Shown: positions 34,579 to 43,436, counted from the first letter of the stretch. The stretch: DNA of 47,638 nt from Candidatus Helarchaeota archaeon (GCA_013375455.1 JABXJT010000035.1:1-47638); one strand, 5' to 3'. Notes: a model not told the origin generated them from the letters alone. Translations and numbers: made by a program.

Positions 34579-35889
34579 TTGAACGAAAATGAAGATTATC
34601 ATGAGTTTGGAGAACACACAAAATCCAAATTAAAACTTTTGGGATCTTATATACCCCAATGGGACTATATCGTTGGCAGGAGGAGACCTAAACATTTTAT
34701 TATTGACTGTATGGCAGGAACTGGATACAATGAAATAGAGAATAAAAAAGTTAAAGGATCTGCGCTAATTGCATGTAAAAGATTAAAATATAAGTTGAAT
34801 TTAAAGATTATATTAATAGAAAAGGACACTAAAAAATTTAAAACTTTACAAAAATCTGTAGAAGAGTATTTAAAAGATACAAATCTAATTGATGAGTTAG
34901 AAAAGATTAATTTTCATTGCAGAGATTGTAATAAAATCATCGACTCCGTTTTAAATGATATTAGAGATAGTATTTCACTCTTTGTAATAGATTCATATAG
35001 TGCACCAATTAATGAGTTAATTGAAAAAATTGGTTCGAGAACTTTGAATCCAAGACCCTTTAGAATGGGTACAGAAATTTTCATCTTTTTTAATGCACCC
35101 TATCTAAACCATTATGGAAAAGCATGTATAAATTATAAATATGAAGACTTAATAAAAAAGACGCCCCTTTCAAAGGAAGAACGTGGAGCAAAAAAGAAAA
35201 TCGAAGAATTTAATAGGATTTTTGGAGATGAATCTTGGCAAAAAGTTTTCAAAAAGTTCTCAGAGACAAAGGATAGAATAGTTCATCTATTGAAATTATA
35301 TATTCATAAATTAAAGCGATTTTTCAGATTTGCAGTTCCATTATCTGTAAAGGATTATAAAGGAAAATTGAAATATTTCTTCATTTTTGTGACAAATCAC
35401 TATGAAGCTTTTGATATGGTTTATAAAAAAAGAAACCAAATAGAAATAGAAGGCACGCTAATTCAATACTGTAATTTAGGAAGAAAATTCAACCTGCAGG
35501 AAAATTCCAGGAGAATTTTGTTTAAAAACCTAAAAAGGAGAATTTCCAAAGATGAAAGAATTCTATTATCAAAAATTCTACGTTATAAAACCGATTTTGA
35601 AACGGATTATTTTGATGAAAATCTAGAACGATTCTTTGAAACCCTTTTAAAGAATAGAATAGATAAACAAGATGAGAAAATCTCATTAAAAAAGGGGCAG
35701 AAAACTCTTAGTCCTTTTAAGAAAAAAGTTGAGAAGATTTCAAGAACAAATGCATTAGATTACTTTCAAAATTTACTCAGTCAATTGTATGAAAAGAAGA
35801 TTTTGAAAAAAGGAAAACGTATAAATGGGATAGGAGAATCATTTGACCGCTATTATATTAACCCTAGATTCCTGAGACCAAATTTTTAA
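34579..35889 (+). CDS. tcmP: Three-Cys-motif partner protein TcmP
   Basis: The N-terminal half matches the TcmP family: HTKSKLKLLGSYIPQW (13-28), then FIIDCMAGTGY (40-50) and KGSALIAC, a methyltransferase-like Rossmann start. The rest is helical and lysine-rich, with DSYSAPINELIEKIGSRTL in the core and a winged-helix-like end. TcmP proteins occur beside three-Cys-motif (radical SAM-like) partners; here that is the gene 120 bases upstream. The only in-frame start is TTG 34579, with GGGGTCA upstream. Low G+C and high Lys/Ile use are stronger than in its neighbours. The biochemical role of the pair is unknown. Confidence 0.7.
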   Translation: MNENEDYHEFGEHTKSKLKLLGSYIPQWDYIVGRRRPKHFIIDCMAGTGYNEIENKKVKGSALIACKRLKYKLNLKIILIEKDTKKFKTLQKSVEEYLKDTNLIDELEKINFHCRDCNKIIDSVLNDIRDSISLFVIDSYSAPINELIEKIGSRTLNPRPFRMGTEIFIFFNAPYLNHYGKACINYKYEDLIKKTPLSKEERGAKKKIEEFNRIFGDESWQKVFKKFSETKDRIVHLLKLYIHKLKRFFRFAVPLSVKDYKGKLKYFFIFVTNHYEAFDMVYKKRNQIEIEGTLIQYCNLGRKFNLQENSRRILFKNLKRRISKDERILLSKILRYKTDFETDYFDENLERFFETLLKNRIDKQDEKISLKKGQKTLSPFKKKVEKISRTNALDYFQNLLSQLYEKKILKKGKRINGIGESFDRYYINPRFLRPNF

Positions 35890-36100
35890 ATAACTCCCGA
35901 TATCATATTAGAGGCCTAAAATGTAAGGAAAGTTAATAATCTTTTATAATATATTTCTAATTTTACCAAAATTTGATTCATTTTCCCAAAAATTAAGTTT
36001 GATGTCTTTTATTCAAAAAAAATCTTTTTTTTTGGAAGGATCCGCCATACATTGAAAACCATTATTCTACGAAGAAATTTACACTTAAATATCGAAAAAG

Positions 36101-36108
36101 TTTAAATA
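36101..36108 (+). promoter_or_regulatory. TATA box with purine-rich BRE
   Basis: CGAAAAAG directly followed by TTTAAATA is a good archaeal BRE/TATA pair. A start site about 25 bases downstream would give a leader of about 30 bases before ATG 36161. Confidence 0.5.
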
Positions 36109-36160
36109 ACATTATGTATTCAGGATCCTTGCATTTTTATGATTGTTTTTGGATGATGTT

Positions 36161-36721
36161 ATGAAAATGAGTAAAGAAAACGAAGAACCTGAAATTTCGA
36201 TTCAGCCTAGAATATTGGGTAATTCGATCACTGATATCGAAGTTGAGGGTTCAAAGCTACCTCTAAGGGAGACAGTATCAATCGATAATCTTTCTGCAGT
36301 AGTTGAAAGCGTCCGAAGCTTTAATAAGTTCATTGATTTGGAATGGATTTTGAAGAAACTCAGGGAAATCGAAGAAGAGCAGCTTTCAACCTGGGAGGCA
36401 CGGGCTCTTCATTTCTTTGTTGAAAAGGAGTTACTGGAAAATCAGGCAAAGGCAATGGAGTTCCTAGCCAAAAGCGGCGAAGTTGTCCGCGAGGTTTATC
36501 TTGATGCGATGGGACCGTATCTCAGGAAGAAAGACATGGCGAGTCTTGGCGGCCTTCTAGCAGGCATTACGCTTCGAGCGAAAAGTCGAGGGCACGAAAG
36601 CCCATTCATTATTGAGTGGAAGATTGTTGGGAATGATTATCAGTGTTTCTATAGGTTACGACGGGATACTTATGCGGAACCCATCCTAAAGGCGGCTAAA
36701 GCACGAATGGAGGCGAAGTAA
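36161..36721 (+). CDS. Unknown protein, first of three small co-oriented genes
   Basis: I do not recognise this product of about 186 residues. It is soluble and mostly helical in the middle (EEEQLSTWEARALHFFVEKE), with a mixed alpha/beta C-terminal part (IIEWKIVGNDYQCFYRLRRD). I preferred ATG 36161 to the upstream TTG 36143 because GGATGATG lies just before it. The next gene starts a few bases after its stop, so they are likely co-transcribed. Confidence 0.55.
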   Translation: MKMSKENEEPEISIQPRILGNSITDIEVEGSKLPLRETVSIDNLSAVVESVRSFNKFIDLEWILKKLREIEEEQLSTWEARALHFFVEKELLENQAKAMEFLAKSGEVVREVYLDAMGPYLRKKDMASLGGLLAGITLRAKSRGHESPFIIEWKIVGNDYQCFYRLRRDTYAEPILKAAKARMEAK

Positions 36722-36724
36722 TAA

Positions 36725-36955
36725 ATGTCGGTTTACATTAAACCCTTTATTAAAGGCGATAAAGTGGAACAAGTTTCCTTCATTTTTGAAGAGCCCATTT
36801 CCATCCGCGAACTAGTTTCAATGCTTAAGAAAGCGAACGGCAAACCACGACATGCACACCGGTTCACTCCCCAAAACTACGTTTATAGCTATGGCGAAAT
36901 AATCGCAGTAATACTTCGCTGTAGTTGTGGCCGGTCCAAACGCGAATTCGTGTAA
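36725..36955 (+). CDS. Small unknown protein with Cys/His residues
   Basis: This 76-residue protein has HAHRF in the middle and CSCGRSKREFV at the C-terminus. The few Cys and His residues could bind a metal, but they do not form a full known finger. GGAGG lies about 12 bases upstream of the ATG. It is the second gene of the small cluster; function unknown. Confidence 0.5.
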   Translation: MSVYIKPFIKGDKVEQVSFIFEEPISIRELVSMLKKANGKPRHAHRFTPQNYVYSYGEIIAVILRCSCGRSKREFV

Positions 36956-36990
36956 TTTCTCCTTTTTTTCTCAAAGATAAGGTGCTAAAA

Positions 36991-37275
36991 ATGGTAAGAA
37001 TTGAGGATTATCGGATCTACACCAAAAAGCCTGCCTTCAGGCCAAAGGTAGTCATCTTCTGGTTTCGGATTTTAAGGAACAATGCAAATAAAGTTGAAAT
37101 GAAGATCTTTGAGCTCCTCCCTCCGAAAGTTGTACAGTGCGCGCTGTACAGGAGCAAGAAATACCTGAAGTTCTGGGCAAAGTGCCCAGTTGGACCCAGT
37201 GAACCATGGCAAATTGAAAAACAGTTTCTTGAAATCCTTACTAGCATTCTGAACTTAAGTAATAATGAATACTAA
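36991..37275 (+). CDS. Small basic unknown protein
   Basis: The 94-residue product starts at ATG 36991 with AAGGTG about 5 bases upstream; a longer reading from 36925 would overlap the previous gene. It is rich in Lys, Arg and aromatics (KPAFRPKVVIFWFRILRNN) and carries two cysteines. The fold and function are not recognisable. It ends the three-gene group. Confidence 0.5.
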   Translation: MVRIEDYRIYTKKPAFRPKVVIFWFRILRNNANKVEMKIFELLPPKVVQCALYRSKKYLKFWAKCPVGPSEPWQIEKQFLEILTSILNLSNNEY

Positions 37276-37581
37276 TCTTTCAATGATTCTTTTCGGAAGT
37301 TTCTTGTCTATTTTTAACTTTTTCAATGTTGCTTCGCACTTTTTCTGCATGAAACGAATCACCTTATATCCCACTTCAACTTTTTTTTTAAAAATTATTA
37401 CTAATTTATAGTGAATACACACTTAATTAAAAATCATTTTCAAATTTCTTGACTATAAGAATGAGTAGGACTCAATTATTATTAAAATTAAGCCATTTAA
37501 GTAGATCAAATTGAAAAAGGAACGCGGAGAGCCGCCGGAATGTGATGACTTTATATATGGTTTTGTAGAAATTATTTACAG
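37276..37581. other. Gene-free region before tnpB
   Basis: AT-rich and without ORFs, except for a short G+C-rich patch at 37523-37540 holding the hairpin GCGG-AGAG-CCGC (37524-37535). A TATA-like TTATATAT at 37550-37557 lies 25 bases before the tnpB start. The hairpin may mark the left end of the TnpB element. Confidence 0.4.
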
Positions 37582-39159
37582 ATGAAAATGAGGTCATCCA
37601 ACAACTTAATAAGGGGTTTTAAGGAAAAATTTACGGAAAAAATGAATGCCGGAAATGCGCAAATCAAATCTACAGCAAATCTTCCGAAAAGGATGAAAAC
37701 TCTCGATTATTACTTAGTCAATCATGAGAATAAACCAGCACAAACATCCAAAACTCAGGTAAAAACGGTCAAATTAACGGAACGCATCCAAGTAAAAACT
37801 TCAAAAGTGTTACACCATCTCTTTCGATGCTCTGAAAACCTCTATAACCGGGCAAATGCGTTATTGATTAAAGGAACGCACCAATTTGTATTAACGAAAG
37901 GTAGATCCACGCAAAAAGCAGGAAAGCTGATTCCCTATCGTCCTTTAGAACGCGAGCTGAAGGATGAACCTGAATATCGTGCATTACCTGCACAGACGAG
38001 CCAGCAGATTTTATTGCTATTACAGAGAAATTGGAAAGCATTTTTTGAGGCTTACGCGGATTGGAAGAAACATCCTGAGAAATATGAAAAAAGACCTCAA
38101 TCTCCAAAACTGAAGAGTAATGGAGAGGCACTCCTCATTTTTACGAATCAACAGGTTAAAGTGAAAGGAAATTTGCTATGGTTTCCACGGCGGACTCAAA
38201 TAGACCCCATACGGGTGAATGTGGCACGCATAGGGAAACTGAAACAGGTTAGGATTTTGCCTAAGGGGTATTACGCTATCGTTGAGATCATATATGAACG
38301 AGAGGTAAAGATACCCTCAGTGATTAATGATCAGAAAAACCGAATGCTTGCGCTTGATTTAGGCGTGCGAAATACTATATGTGCAGTAAATAATTGTGGA
38401 TTGCGTCCTTTTATAGTAAAAGGTGGGGCAATCAAGTGGATTAACCAATATTACAATAAATTGCGCGCAAAATACCAAACAATATATGCCAATCATAGAA
38501 TTAAGGGCAATACAAAGCGCTTGCAACAGCTAGATCGGAAACGGAACAATAAAATTGAAGATCTATTTCATAAATTGTCAAAGGCAATCATCCAATATTG
38601 CATTTATAACAGTATAAGTATGGTTGTTATCGAATATAACGAACAATGGAAGCAAAGGATCAATTTAGGAAAGAGGAATAACCAGAATTTTGTCGGAATC
38701 CCATTTTATCGATTGATAGGGAAAATAAAATATAAAGCGGAACTTAAGGGAATTAAGGTAGTTTTAGTGGGAGAGAGCCACACATCTAAGTGCAGTTTTC
38801 TCGATAACGAATCTATCGAACACCACGACACGTATAAGGGTAAGCGTGGAATTTATCGTCCAAAAGCTCGCGGAGGAAATGGGAAAATAGAGTTTGGGCT
38901 TTTTAAGACCGCCCAAGGTAAAATTATTAATAGCGATGTGAATGGAGCTTATAACATTCTTCGTAAAGCATTCCCGAAAGCCATTTCAGCTGACGGGATC
39001 GAGGGATTAGGGTTAGTCCCATATTCTGTATCGTTTGCAGAATTAGAACGTCTTGTTAACCAAAAGTCAGCACAAGATGTAATCCCGAAAGCTTCCAAAG
39101 TGGACGGGATTGAGGCGGCGGGGTCCTGCCTATTATTTCGTATTCGAAATAATAAATAA
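37582..39159 (+). CDS. tnpB: TnpB (IS200/IS605 OrfB), orphan
   Basis: TnpB is an RNA-guided RuvC nuclease, the ancestor of Cas12. The 525-residue protein has the three RuvC acidic residues: D259 in LALDLGVRN, E351 in VVIEYNEQW and D452 in NSDVNGAYNIL. The zinc finger between the last two is degenerate: only C404 (TSKCSFLDNE) remains of the usual four cysteines, as in one common TnpB clade. An extra N-terminal stretch of about 60 residues precedes the usual start. No TnpA transposase is nearby, so the element is not self-mobile. The 3' end of the gene and the hairpin that follows would be expected to yield the guide RNA. Confidence 0.88.
   Translation: MKMRSSNNLIRGFKEKFTEKMNAGNAQIKSTANLPKRMKTLDYYLVNHENKPAQTSKTQVKTVKLTERIQVKTSKVLHHLFRCSENLYNRANALLIKGTHQFVLTKGRSTQKAGKLIPYRPLERELKDEPEYRALPAQTSQQILLLLQRNWKAFFEAYADWKKHPEKYEKRPQSPKLKSNGEALLIFTNQQVKVKGNLLWFPRRTQIDPIRVNVARIGKLKQVRILPKGYYAIVEIIYEREVKIPSVINDQKNRMLALDLGVRNTICAVNNCGLRPFIVKGGAIKWINQYYNKLRAKYQTIYANHRIKGNTKRLQQLDRKRNNKIEDLFHKLSKAIIQYCIYNSISMVVIEYNEQWKQRINLGKRNNQNFVGIPFYRLIGKIKYKAELKGIKVVLVGESHTSKCSFLDNESIEHHDTYKGKRGIYRPKARGGNGKIEFGLFKTAQGKIINSDVNGAYNILRKAFPKAISADGIEGLGLVPYSVSFAELERLVNQKSAQDVIPKASKVDGIEAAGSCLLFRIRNNK
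39132..39153 (+). other. Perfect hairpin overlapping the tnpB 3' end
   Basis: ATTATTTCG pairs with CGAAATAAT around the loop TATT, covering the last codons of tnpB. In this family the 3' end of the gene commonly contributes to the guide RNA, so this stem may be part of it or of the element's right end. Confidence 0.45.
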
Positions 39160-39229
39160 TAAATAAACTAATAATCATTAAGATCCTATATTAACAACCA
39201 TTCTCTTACTGAAATTACGGTGTATTCTC

Positions 39230-39619
39230 ATGAGTTTAAGCAAGGGAAAAGCAAAGGATCTGATGAAACGGGCATTAAAGAGAGATGATCTCGAGGAGAT
39301 CAATCGGCTTATTTTAGAATATCCATTCCTCATCGACGAATTCAACCTCGATCCTTATAGATGGTTGGATTCCGAAAAGGCGGTTATTTGTGCATTGGGG
39401 ATCATGGAAGATGAGATGAGCGGACCAGCACGTGCGGATGATATTGTCAAGAGTGTCATTGTTGATTTAAGAAAAAATATGAGTGATATCGAAGTTTATG
39501 CAATTTTAGACCGAATGGAACGTCAGAAATTTATCATGAGGCGTGGGTATGGTTACGTGCTAACCGCGAAAGGCGCTGAAATCTGTGATGAAACTTTATC
39601 AAAGATCAGTATAGATTGA
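39230..39619 (+). CDS. Winged-helix protein of unknown role
   Basis: The 129-residue protein has a helical N-terminus and, from about 50, a winged-helix-like domain (ADDIVKSVIVDLRKNMSDIE, then MERQKFIMRRGYGYVLTAKG), the pattern of archaeal DNA-binding regulators. No ligand-binding domain is seen. It converges on the nuclease-fold gene downstream. Confidence 0.55.
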   Translation: MSLSKGKAKDLMKRALKRDDLEEINRLILEYPFLIDEFNLDPYRWLDSEKAVICALGIMEDEMSGPARADDIVKSVIVDLRKNMSDIEVYAILDRMERQKFIMRRGYGYVLTAKGAEICDETLSKISID

Positions 39620-39626
39620 TGATTCA

Positions 39627-39992
39627 TTAATAGTATAATTCTTCCATATTAAATCGAATTTTGCTTTTGGATAATAGTTGCACTTCGTAATCTTTAGCAA
39701 ATCTCCTAGAATGTTCGCTAAAAGTTACCCCGATAATAATTCCATCTTTTAATGGTGTTCCATGAACGATTCGGCTCAGTTTTCTTATTACATTAACACC
39801 AATACTACGATCCCAATTTACAACCAGAACACCAATCTTATTTCCTGCTTTATCAGTCACTACCATATCAACGTTCTGTTTTTTCCCATCATCTCGTTTC
39901 ATTTCTACATTAAAATCAATATTGAAACCTTTTCGCGTGAAATAACGATATGCCAATTCCATCAACGTTTCTTCATTTGTTTGCATGTTCAT
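39627..39992 (-). CDS. Restriction-endonuclease-fold protein, probably inactive
   Basis: The 121 residues follow the PD-(D/E)xK layout: a helical start (MELAYRYFTRKGFNID), D42 in NVDMVVTDKAG, then the strand GVLVVNW and the helix GVNVIRKLSRI seen in Mrr/archaeal nuclease-like proteins. Where E-x-K is expected the sequence has V57-V-N59, so catalysis is doubtful. A role in DNA binding or as a regulatory paralogue is possible. It is a single gene, convergent with the winged-helix gene. Confidence 0.55.
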   Translation of the reverse strand: MNMQTNEETLMELAYRYFTRKGFNIDFNVEMKRDDGKKQNVDMVVTDKAGNKIGVLVVNWDRSIGVNVIRKLSRIVHGTPLKDGIIIGVTFSEHSRRFAKDYEVQLLSKSKIRFNMEELYY

Positions 39993-40199
39993 AACTCCTA
40001 AATGTCATCTTCATGATATCCCCCCTATCACCCTATTTGAAAGTCCGTGTTCTGAAGATATTATGGAAAAAGTTAAGAGATTTTGATGAATAAATAATTT
40101 TAAAAGAAGAATTAGTATAATTTAAATAAAAACAGAAGACTCCAAGCTAATTAATATTGTATTGCGTCATTTGAGTACGTTTAAATTTGGTGTTATTTG

Positions 40200-40943
40200 G
40201 TGAAGATTCAAATAAGCCCAACAAAAGAAGAATTGGGGCGTCAAGCTGCAGAAAAGGCAGCGGAAATCTTACGTGAAACATTGAAACTAGAGTCAAAAGC
40301 TTATTTTATCGCTGCAACTGGCGTATCGCAGTTTGAATTCCTTGCGAATCTCTGTAAAGCTGGAGGCATTGATTGGACTCGCACTGAAATGTTTCATTTA
40401 GATGAATATACAAGAATTCCGGCTACACATCCTGCCAGCTTCCGACAATACCTTTCAAAGCGCCTTGTTGAGAAAGTTCATCCTGGCACAGTTCATTTTA
40501 TTGAGGGAGATGCCTTCAATCCAGAGACAGAATGTAGAAGACTTGGTGACTTAATTTCCAAGGAAACCATTGACGTGGCCTTTTTGGGAATAGGGGAGAA
40601 TGGTCACATTGCGTTCAATGATCCGCCTGCAGATTTCGAGACCGAGGAACCGTACTTGCTGGTGGATTTAGATGAGAAATGCCGTCAGCAGCAATTGGGG
40701 GAAGGGTGGTTTAAGGCCTTAGAAGAAGTACCTAAACAAGCAATCTCGATGTCCGTGAGACAGATAATGAAAGCCAAAAAAATTATCTGCACCTGTCCTG
40801 ATAAGAGAAAAGCTGAAGCAGTTCGGGATTGCCTCTCTATCGATGTCCCCGTTACTCCACTCCATCCTGCTTCGATTCTTAAACAACATGGTGAAGCTTA
40901 TATTTTCTTAGATGAGAAATCTGCCTCATTACTAAGACGATGA
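40200..40943 (+). CDS. nagB: Glucosamine-6-phosphate deaminase
   Basis: It converts glucosamine 6-phosphate to fructose 6-phosphate and ammonia, or the reverse in archaea that make amino sugars this way. Family signatures are FHLDEYTRIPATHPASFRQY, FLGIGENGHIAFNDPP and the C-terminal TPLHPASILKQH. The length of 247-248 is normal. The start is GTG 40200 or TTG 40197. It is a single gene converging on the aminotransferase gene. Confidence 0.92.
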   Translation: MKIQISPTKEELGRQAAEKAAEILRETLKLESKAYFIAATGVSQFEFLANLCKAGGIDWTRTEMFHLDEYTRIPATHPASFRQYLSKRLVEKVHPGTVHFIEGDAFNPETECRRLGDLISKETIDVAFLGIGENGHIAFNDPPADFETEEPYLLVDLDEKCRQQQLGEGWFKALEEVPKQAISMSVRQIMKAKKIICTCPDKRKAEAVRDCLSIDVPVTPLHPASILKQHGEAYIFLDEKSASLLRR

Positions 40944-40955
40944 GCCGCTTTCTTC

Positions 40956-42257
40956 TTATTTCTCGAGTTCCTTTATTGCTTGGTATATCAATTCAAAGAG
41001 ATCTGGAATTTGATTAATTTCAAGACAGGAAAAGGCGATTCGAACGTCAGTTTCATTGATGGCAATAATTCCAATCCCGTAATTTTTCAATAAATGTTGG
41101 CGTAATTGTTCTGCATTAACAGTTTTAAGTTGCACGCACATGAAATAGCCTGAATTGAAAGGGTACACGTTCCAAGCTTCGTCATATTTTGGAGTCTTCA
41201 AGACATTTTTGACTTCTAGGGCTCTGTTTTTCAAGATTTCGAATTTCTTTTGTTGTTCTTGACGGAATGTCGGAGATTCTAAAGTTGTTAGAACCACAGT
41301 TTGAGAAGGACGTGGACAGTTGGAAATATTTCCACGTATCGCTCCCATTGTTTTCTTTTCTAAGGCTTCATAGACTTCATTAGGGGTATCTGCAGAACCA
41401 TAAGTGATAAATCCGACTCGAAATCCCCAAGCAAATTCTTCTTTTGTTGCGCCATCAAGCCTAATTGCTAGAAGCCGCTTATTTGAGTTAGCGAGATATC
41501 CAAAAAGCGATTCTTTTAAGGTTTCTTCCTCATAGAAGAGACCAAAATAGGCGTCATCCATCACGGTGATGGTATTACAACCCTTTTTCGCGATTGAATT
41601 TAGAATTTCTACGATTTCTTCGGCTTCAGTCTTAGATATGGAATAGCCTGTTGGATTATTAGGGAAATTCAGGAGAATTATTAGTTTTCCGGTTGAAGAA
41701 CATTTTTCTACTGTTTCTCGGAACCCAGTTATATTGAATCCACCATTCGCATCATAGAATGGATAATACTCAATATCAGCTTCTTTGCGGACACCAAATA
41801 TCAATTTATAATTTCCCCATAATTTATCCGGGAGGATTAGTTTGTCCTGAGGATTAGTAAATAAATCTGCTACAATGCTTAATCCATGTGTCAGTGCATT
41901 AGTCACTAACGGGTGGCTAATATTCTTGTTCTGGAGCTGAGGATTTTCTTGAAGCATTTTTTCCTTCCATTTTTCCCTTAACTGCGGAATACCCGAAGCC
42001 GGGGCATAGAGAAATAGGTCTCTGGGTAATAATTCATTGAAGCATCTATATGCAGAAGGTAGAAACATAGGCTGGTCTCCTTCAGTTGCTACACCGATCG
42101 TGGCATTGTATTTGTTTGCAAATTTCTTGGCCTCCGCGGATTGGCTTAGGATCCCTTTGGGGAAATAGAGTTTCTTCCCTAAATCTGAAAGCATTTCGTA
42201 AATGTGAATGTTTCCTTTCTTAATTATCTCATTTAATTCTTCGGCTAATGGATGCAA
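40956..42257 (-). CDS. Class I/II PLP-dependent aminotransferase
   Basis: The fold-type I aminotransferase features are NFPNNPTG (197-204), DDAYFGL (about 234) and the PLP lysine K272 in DGATKEEFAWGFRVGF. The length of 433 suits the family. The substrate cannot be assigned; the short KEEFAWGFRVG segment is unlike classical aspartate aminotransferases. It is followed upstream by the macro-domain gene on the same strand, 25 bases away, so the two may be co-transcribed. Confidence 0.85.
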   Translation of the reverse strand: MHPLAEELNEIIKKGNIHIYEMLSDLGKKLYFPKGILSQSAEAKKFANKYNATIGVATEGDQPMFLPSAYRCFNELLPRDLFLYAPASGIPQLREKWKEKMLQENPQLQNKNISHPLVTNALTHGLSIVADLFTNPQDKLILPDKLWGNYKLIFGVRKEADIEYYPFYDANGGFNITGFRETVEKCSSTGKLIILLNFPNNPTGYSISKTEAEEIVEILNSIAKKGCNTITVMDDAYFGLFYEEETLKESLFGYLANSNKRLLAIRLDGATKEEFAWGFRVGFITYGSADTPNEVYEALEKKTMGAIRGNISNCPRPSQTVVLTTLESPTFRQEQQKKFEILKNRALEVKNVLKTPKYDEAWNVYPFNSGYFMCVQLKTVNAEQLRQHLLKNYGIGIIAINETDVRIAFSCLEINQIPDLFELIYQAIKELEK

Positions 42258-42282
42258 AAGTCTAACCTCAATTTAATTTCAA

Positions 42283-42810
42283 TCATGCTAATTGTTGTTT
42301 CAATTCATATTCGAATGTAGAAAGGGCTTCCTTACCCCACAAACAAAAAACTACCTTTTGAAGCCCAGTTTCTCCAGAAAGATATTCACTTGTCGTTGAT
42401 AGCATTATGTTTGCGCACCTTTCTATTGGAAATCCAAATATACCAGTGGATATAGCTGGAAAAGCAATGGAATTTAAATTATTTTCGTCTGCAACTTTTA
42501 AACTATTTAAGGTAGCGTTTTTCAATTTTTCATCTTCATTTCCTTCACCCATACGCGGACCTACCGCGTGAATGACGTGTCTTGCCTTTAGATTGCCGCC
42601 AGTCGTGATAACCGCGCCACCAACAAAAGTCCCACCGATTTTATTGCATTCTTCTTGAATTTTTGGACCTCCCTTGTTTCGAATTGCTCCTGCAACACCA
42701 CCACCCAAAATCAAGCGTGCGTTGGCAGCATTCACAATCGCATCAGTGTCTTGCTCGGTTAAATCGCCATGAATCAATTCCAACTCAGATTTATTTATTG
42801 TAACTTTCAA
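42283..42810 (-). CDS. Macro-domain ADP-ribose hydrolase
   Basis: The 175-residue single macro domain shows DAIVNAANARLILGGGVAGA with the adenine/ribose-binding loops, HVIHAVGPRMGEG, and AFPAISTGIFGFPIE. MacroD-type enzymes remove O-acetyl-ADP-ribose or protein-linked ADP-ribose. No ADP-ribosyltransferase gene lies nearby. Confidence 0.9.
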   Translation of the reverse strand: MKVTINKSELELIHGDLTEQDTDAIVNAANARLILGGGVAGAIRNKGGPKIQEECNKIGGTFVGGAVITTGGNLKARHVIHAVGPRMGEGNEDEKLKNATLNSLKVADENNLNSIAFPAISTGIFGFPIERCANIMLSTTSEYLSGETGLQKVVFCLWGKEALSTFEYELKQQLA

Positions 42811-42851
42811 AAAATCACCTTACTTGATACTAATGCCTTAAAAAAGGAAGG

Positions 42852-43331
42852 TTAAGTAGACTGCTTTTCGATACGATCGACAATGGTATTTTTGACGTAA
42901 TAAAAACGAAAAGCATAGAATATTAAGAGTGCGCCTGATATGATGCTAAAGAGCAAGTTGAAATCGAAGCCTATCGGTGGAGTAAGCATGTAAATTAGGG
43001 GGATGATGATCATTGCGGCTCCAAAGAGTAGTTGGATGATGAAAGTTTCATTCAATCGGGTACCCGCTTCAACGTGGACATCTTTCTCTGCTTTTTCAAC
43101 GCGCTCGATGAGGTTGTTCTTGACGTAGTAAAAGCGAAAAGCATAGAATATTAAGAGCGCGCCGGATATGATGCTGAATAGCAGGTTGAAATCGAAGCCT
43201 ATCGGTGGAGTAAGCATGTAAATTAGGGGGATGATGATCATTGCGGCTCCAAAGAGTAGTTGGATGATGAAAGTTTCGTTGAAACGCGAGCTCATTTCGA
43301 TTTTTATATCTTTTTCACTCATTTTACTCAA
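42852..43331 (-). CDS. Membrane protein built from a tandem 76-residue duplication
   Basis: The 159 residues consist of two copies of a 76-residue unit plus short ends. Each unit has a charged start (FNETF or LNETF), two transmembrane helices (QLLFGAAMIIIPLIYML; LLFSIISGALLIFYAF) and FRFYYVKN. Fifty-four residues in a row are identical between copies. The DNA repeat has a 228-base period; 93 bases are identical without a single mismatch, so duplication or gene conversion is recent. Four membrane helices in total; function unknown. It is divergent from the dtxR-feoB operon. Confidence 0.7.
   Translation of the reverse strand: MSKMSEKDIKIEMSSRFNETFIIQLLFGAAMIIIPLIYMLTPPIGFDFNLLFSIISGALLIFYAFRFYYVKNNLIERVEKAEKDVHVEAGTRLNETFIIQLLFGAAMIIIPLIYMLTPPIGFDFNLLFSIISGALLIFYAFRFYYVKNTIVDRIEKQST
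42957..43277 (-). repeat. Tandem 228-bp repeat within the membrane protein gene
   Basis: Positions 42957-43049 and 43185-43277 are identical over 93 bases, at a 228-base period; flanking parts of the unit differ at scattered sites. The perfect identity includes third codon positions. Confidence 0.85.
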
Positions 43332-43400
43332 TCCAAAATTATCTTTTGTTAATTAAAATTTACTATCAATTTTAAGAATTTTCGATGTTTATTTTTGAAA

Positions 43401-43425
43401 GTTAGTTGAAGCTAACATTTATAAA
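43401..43425 (+). promoter_or_regulatory. TATA box and upstream half-operator of the iron operon
   Basis: GTTAG-N6-CTAAC (43401-43416) abuts TTTATAAA (43418-43425). The GTTAG/CTAAC arms repeat those of the larger palindrome downstream, so a DtxR-type protein could bind both and block TBP. Confidence 0.55.
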
Positions 43426-43436
43426 CAAACTTGGAT

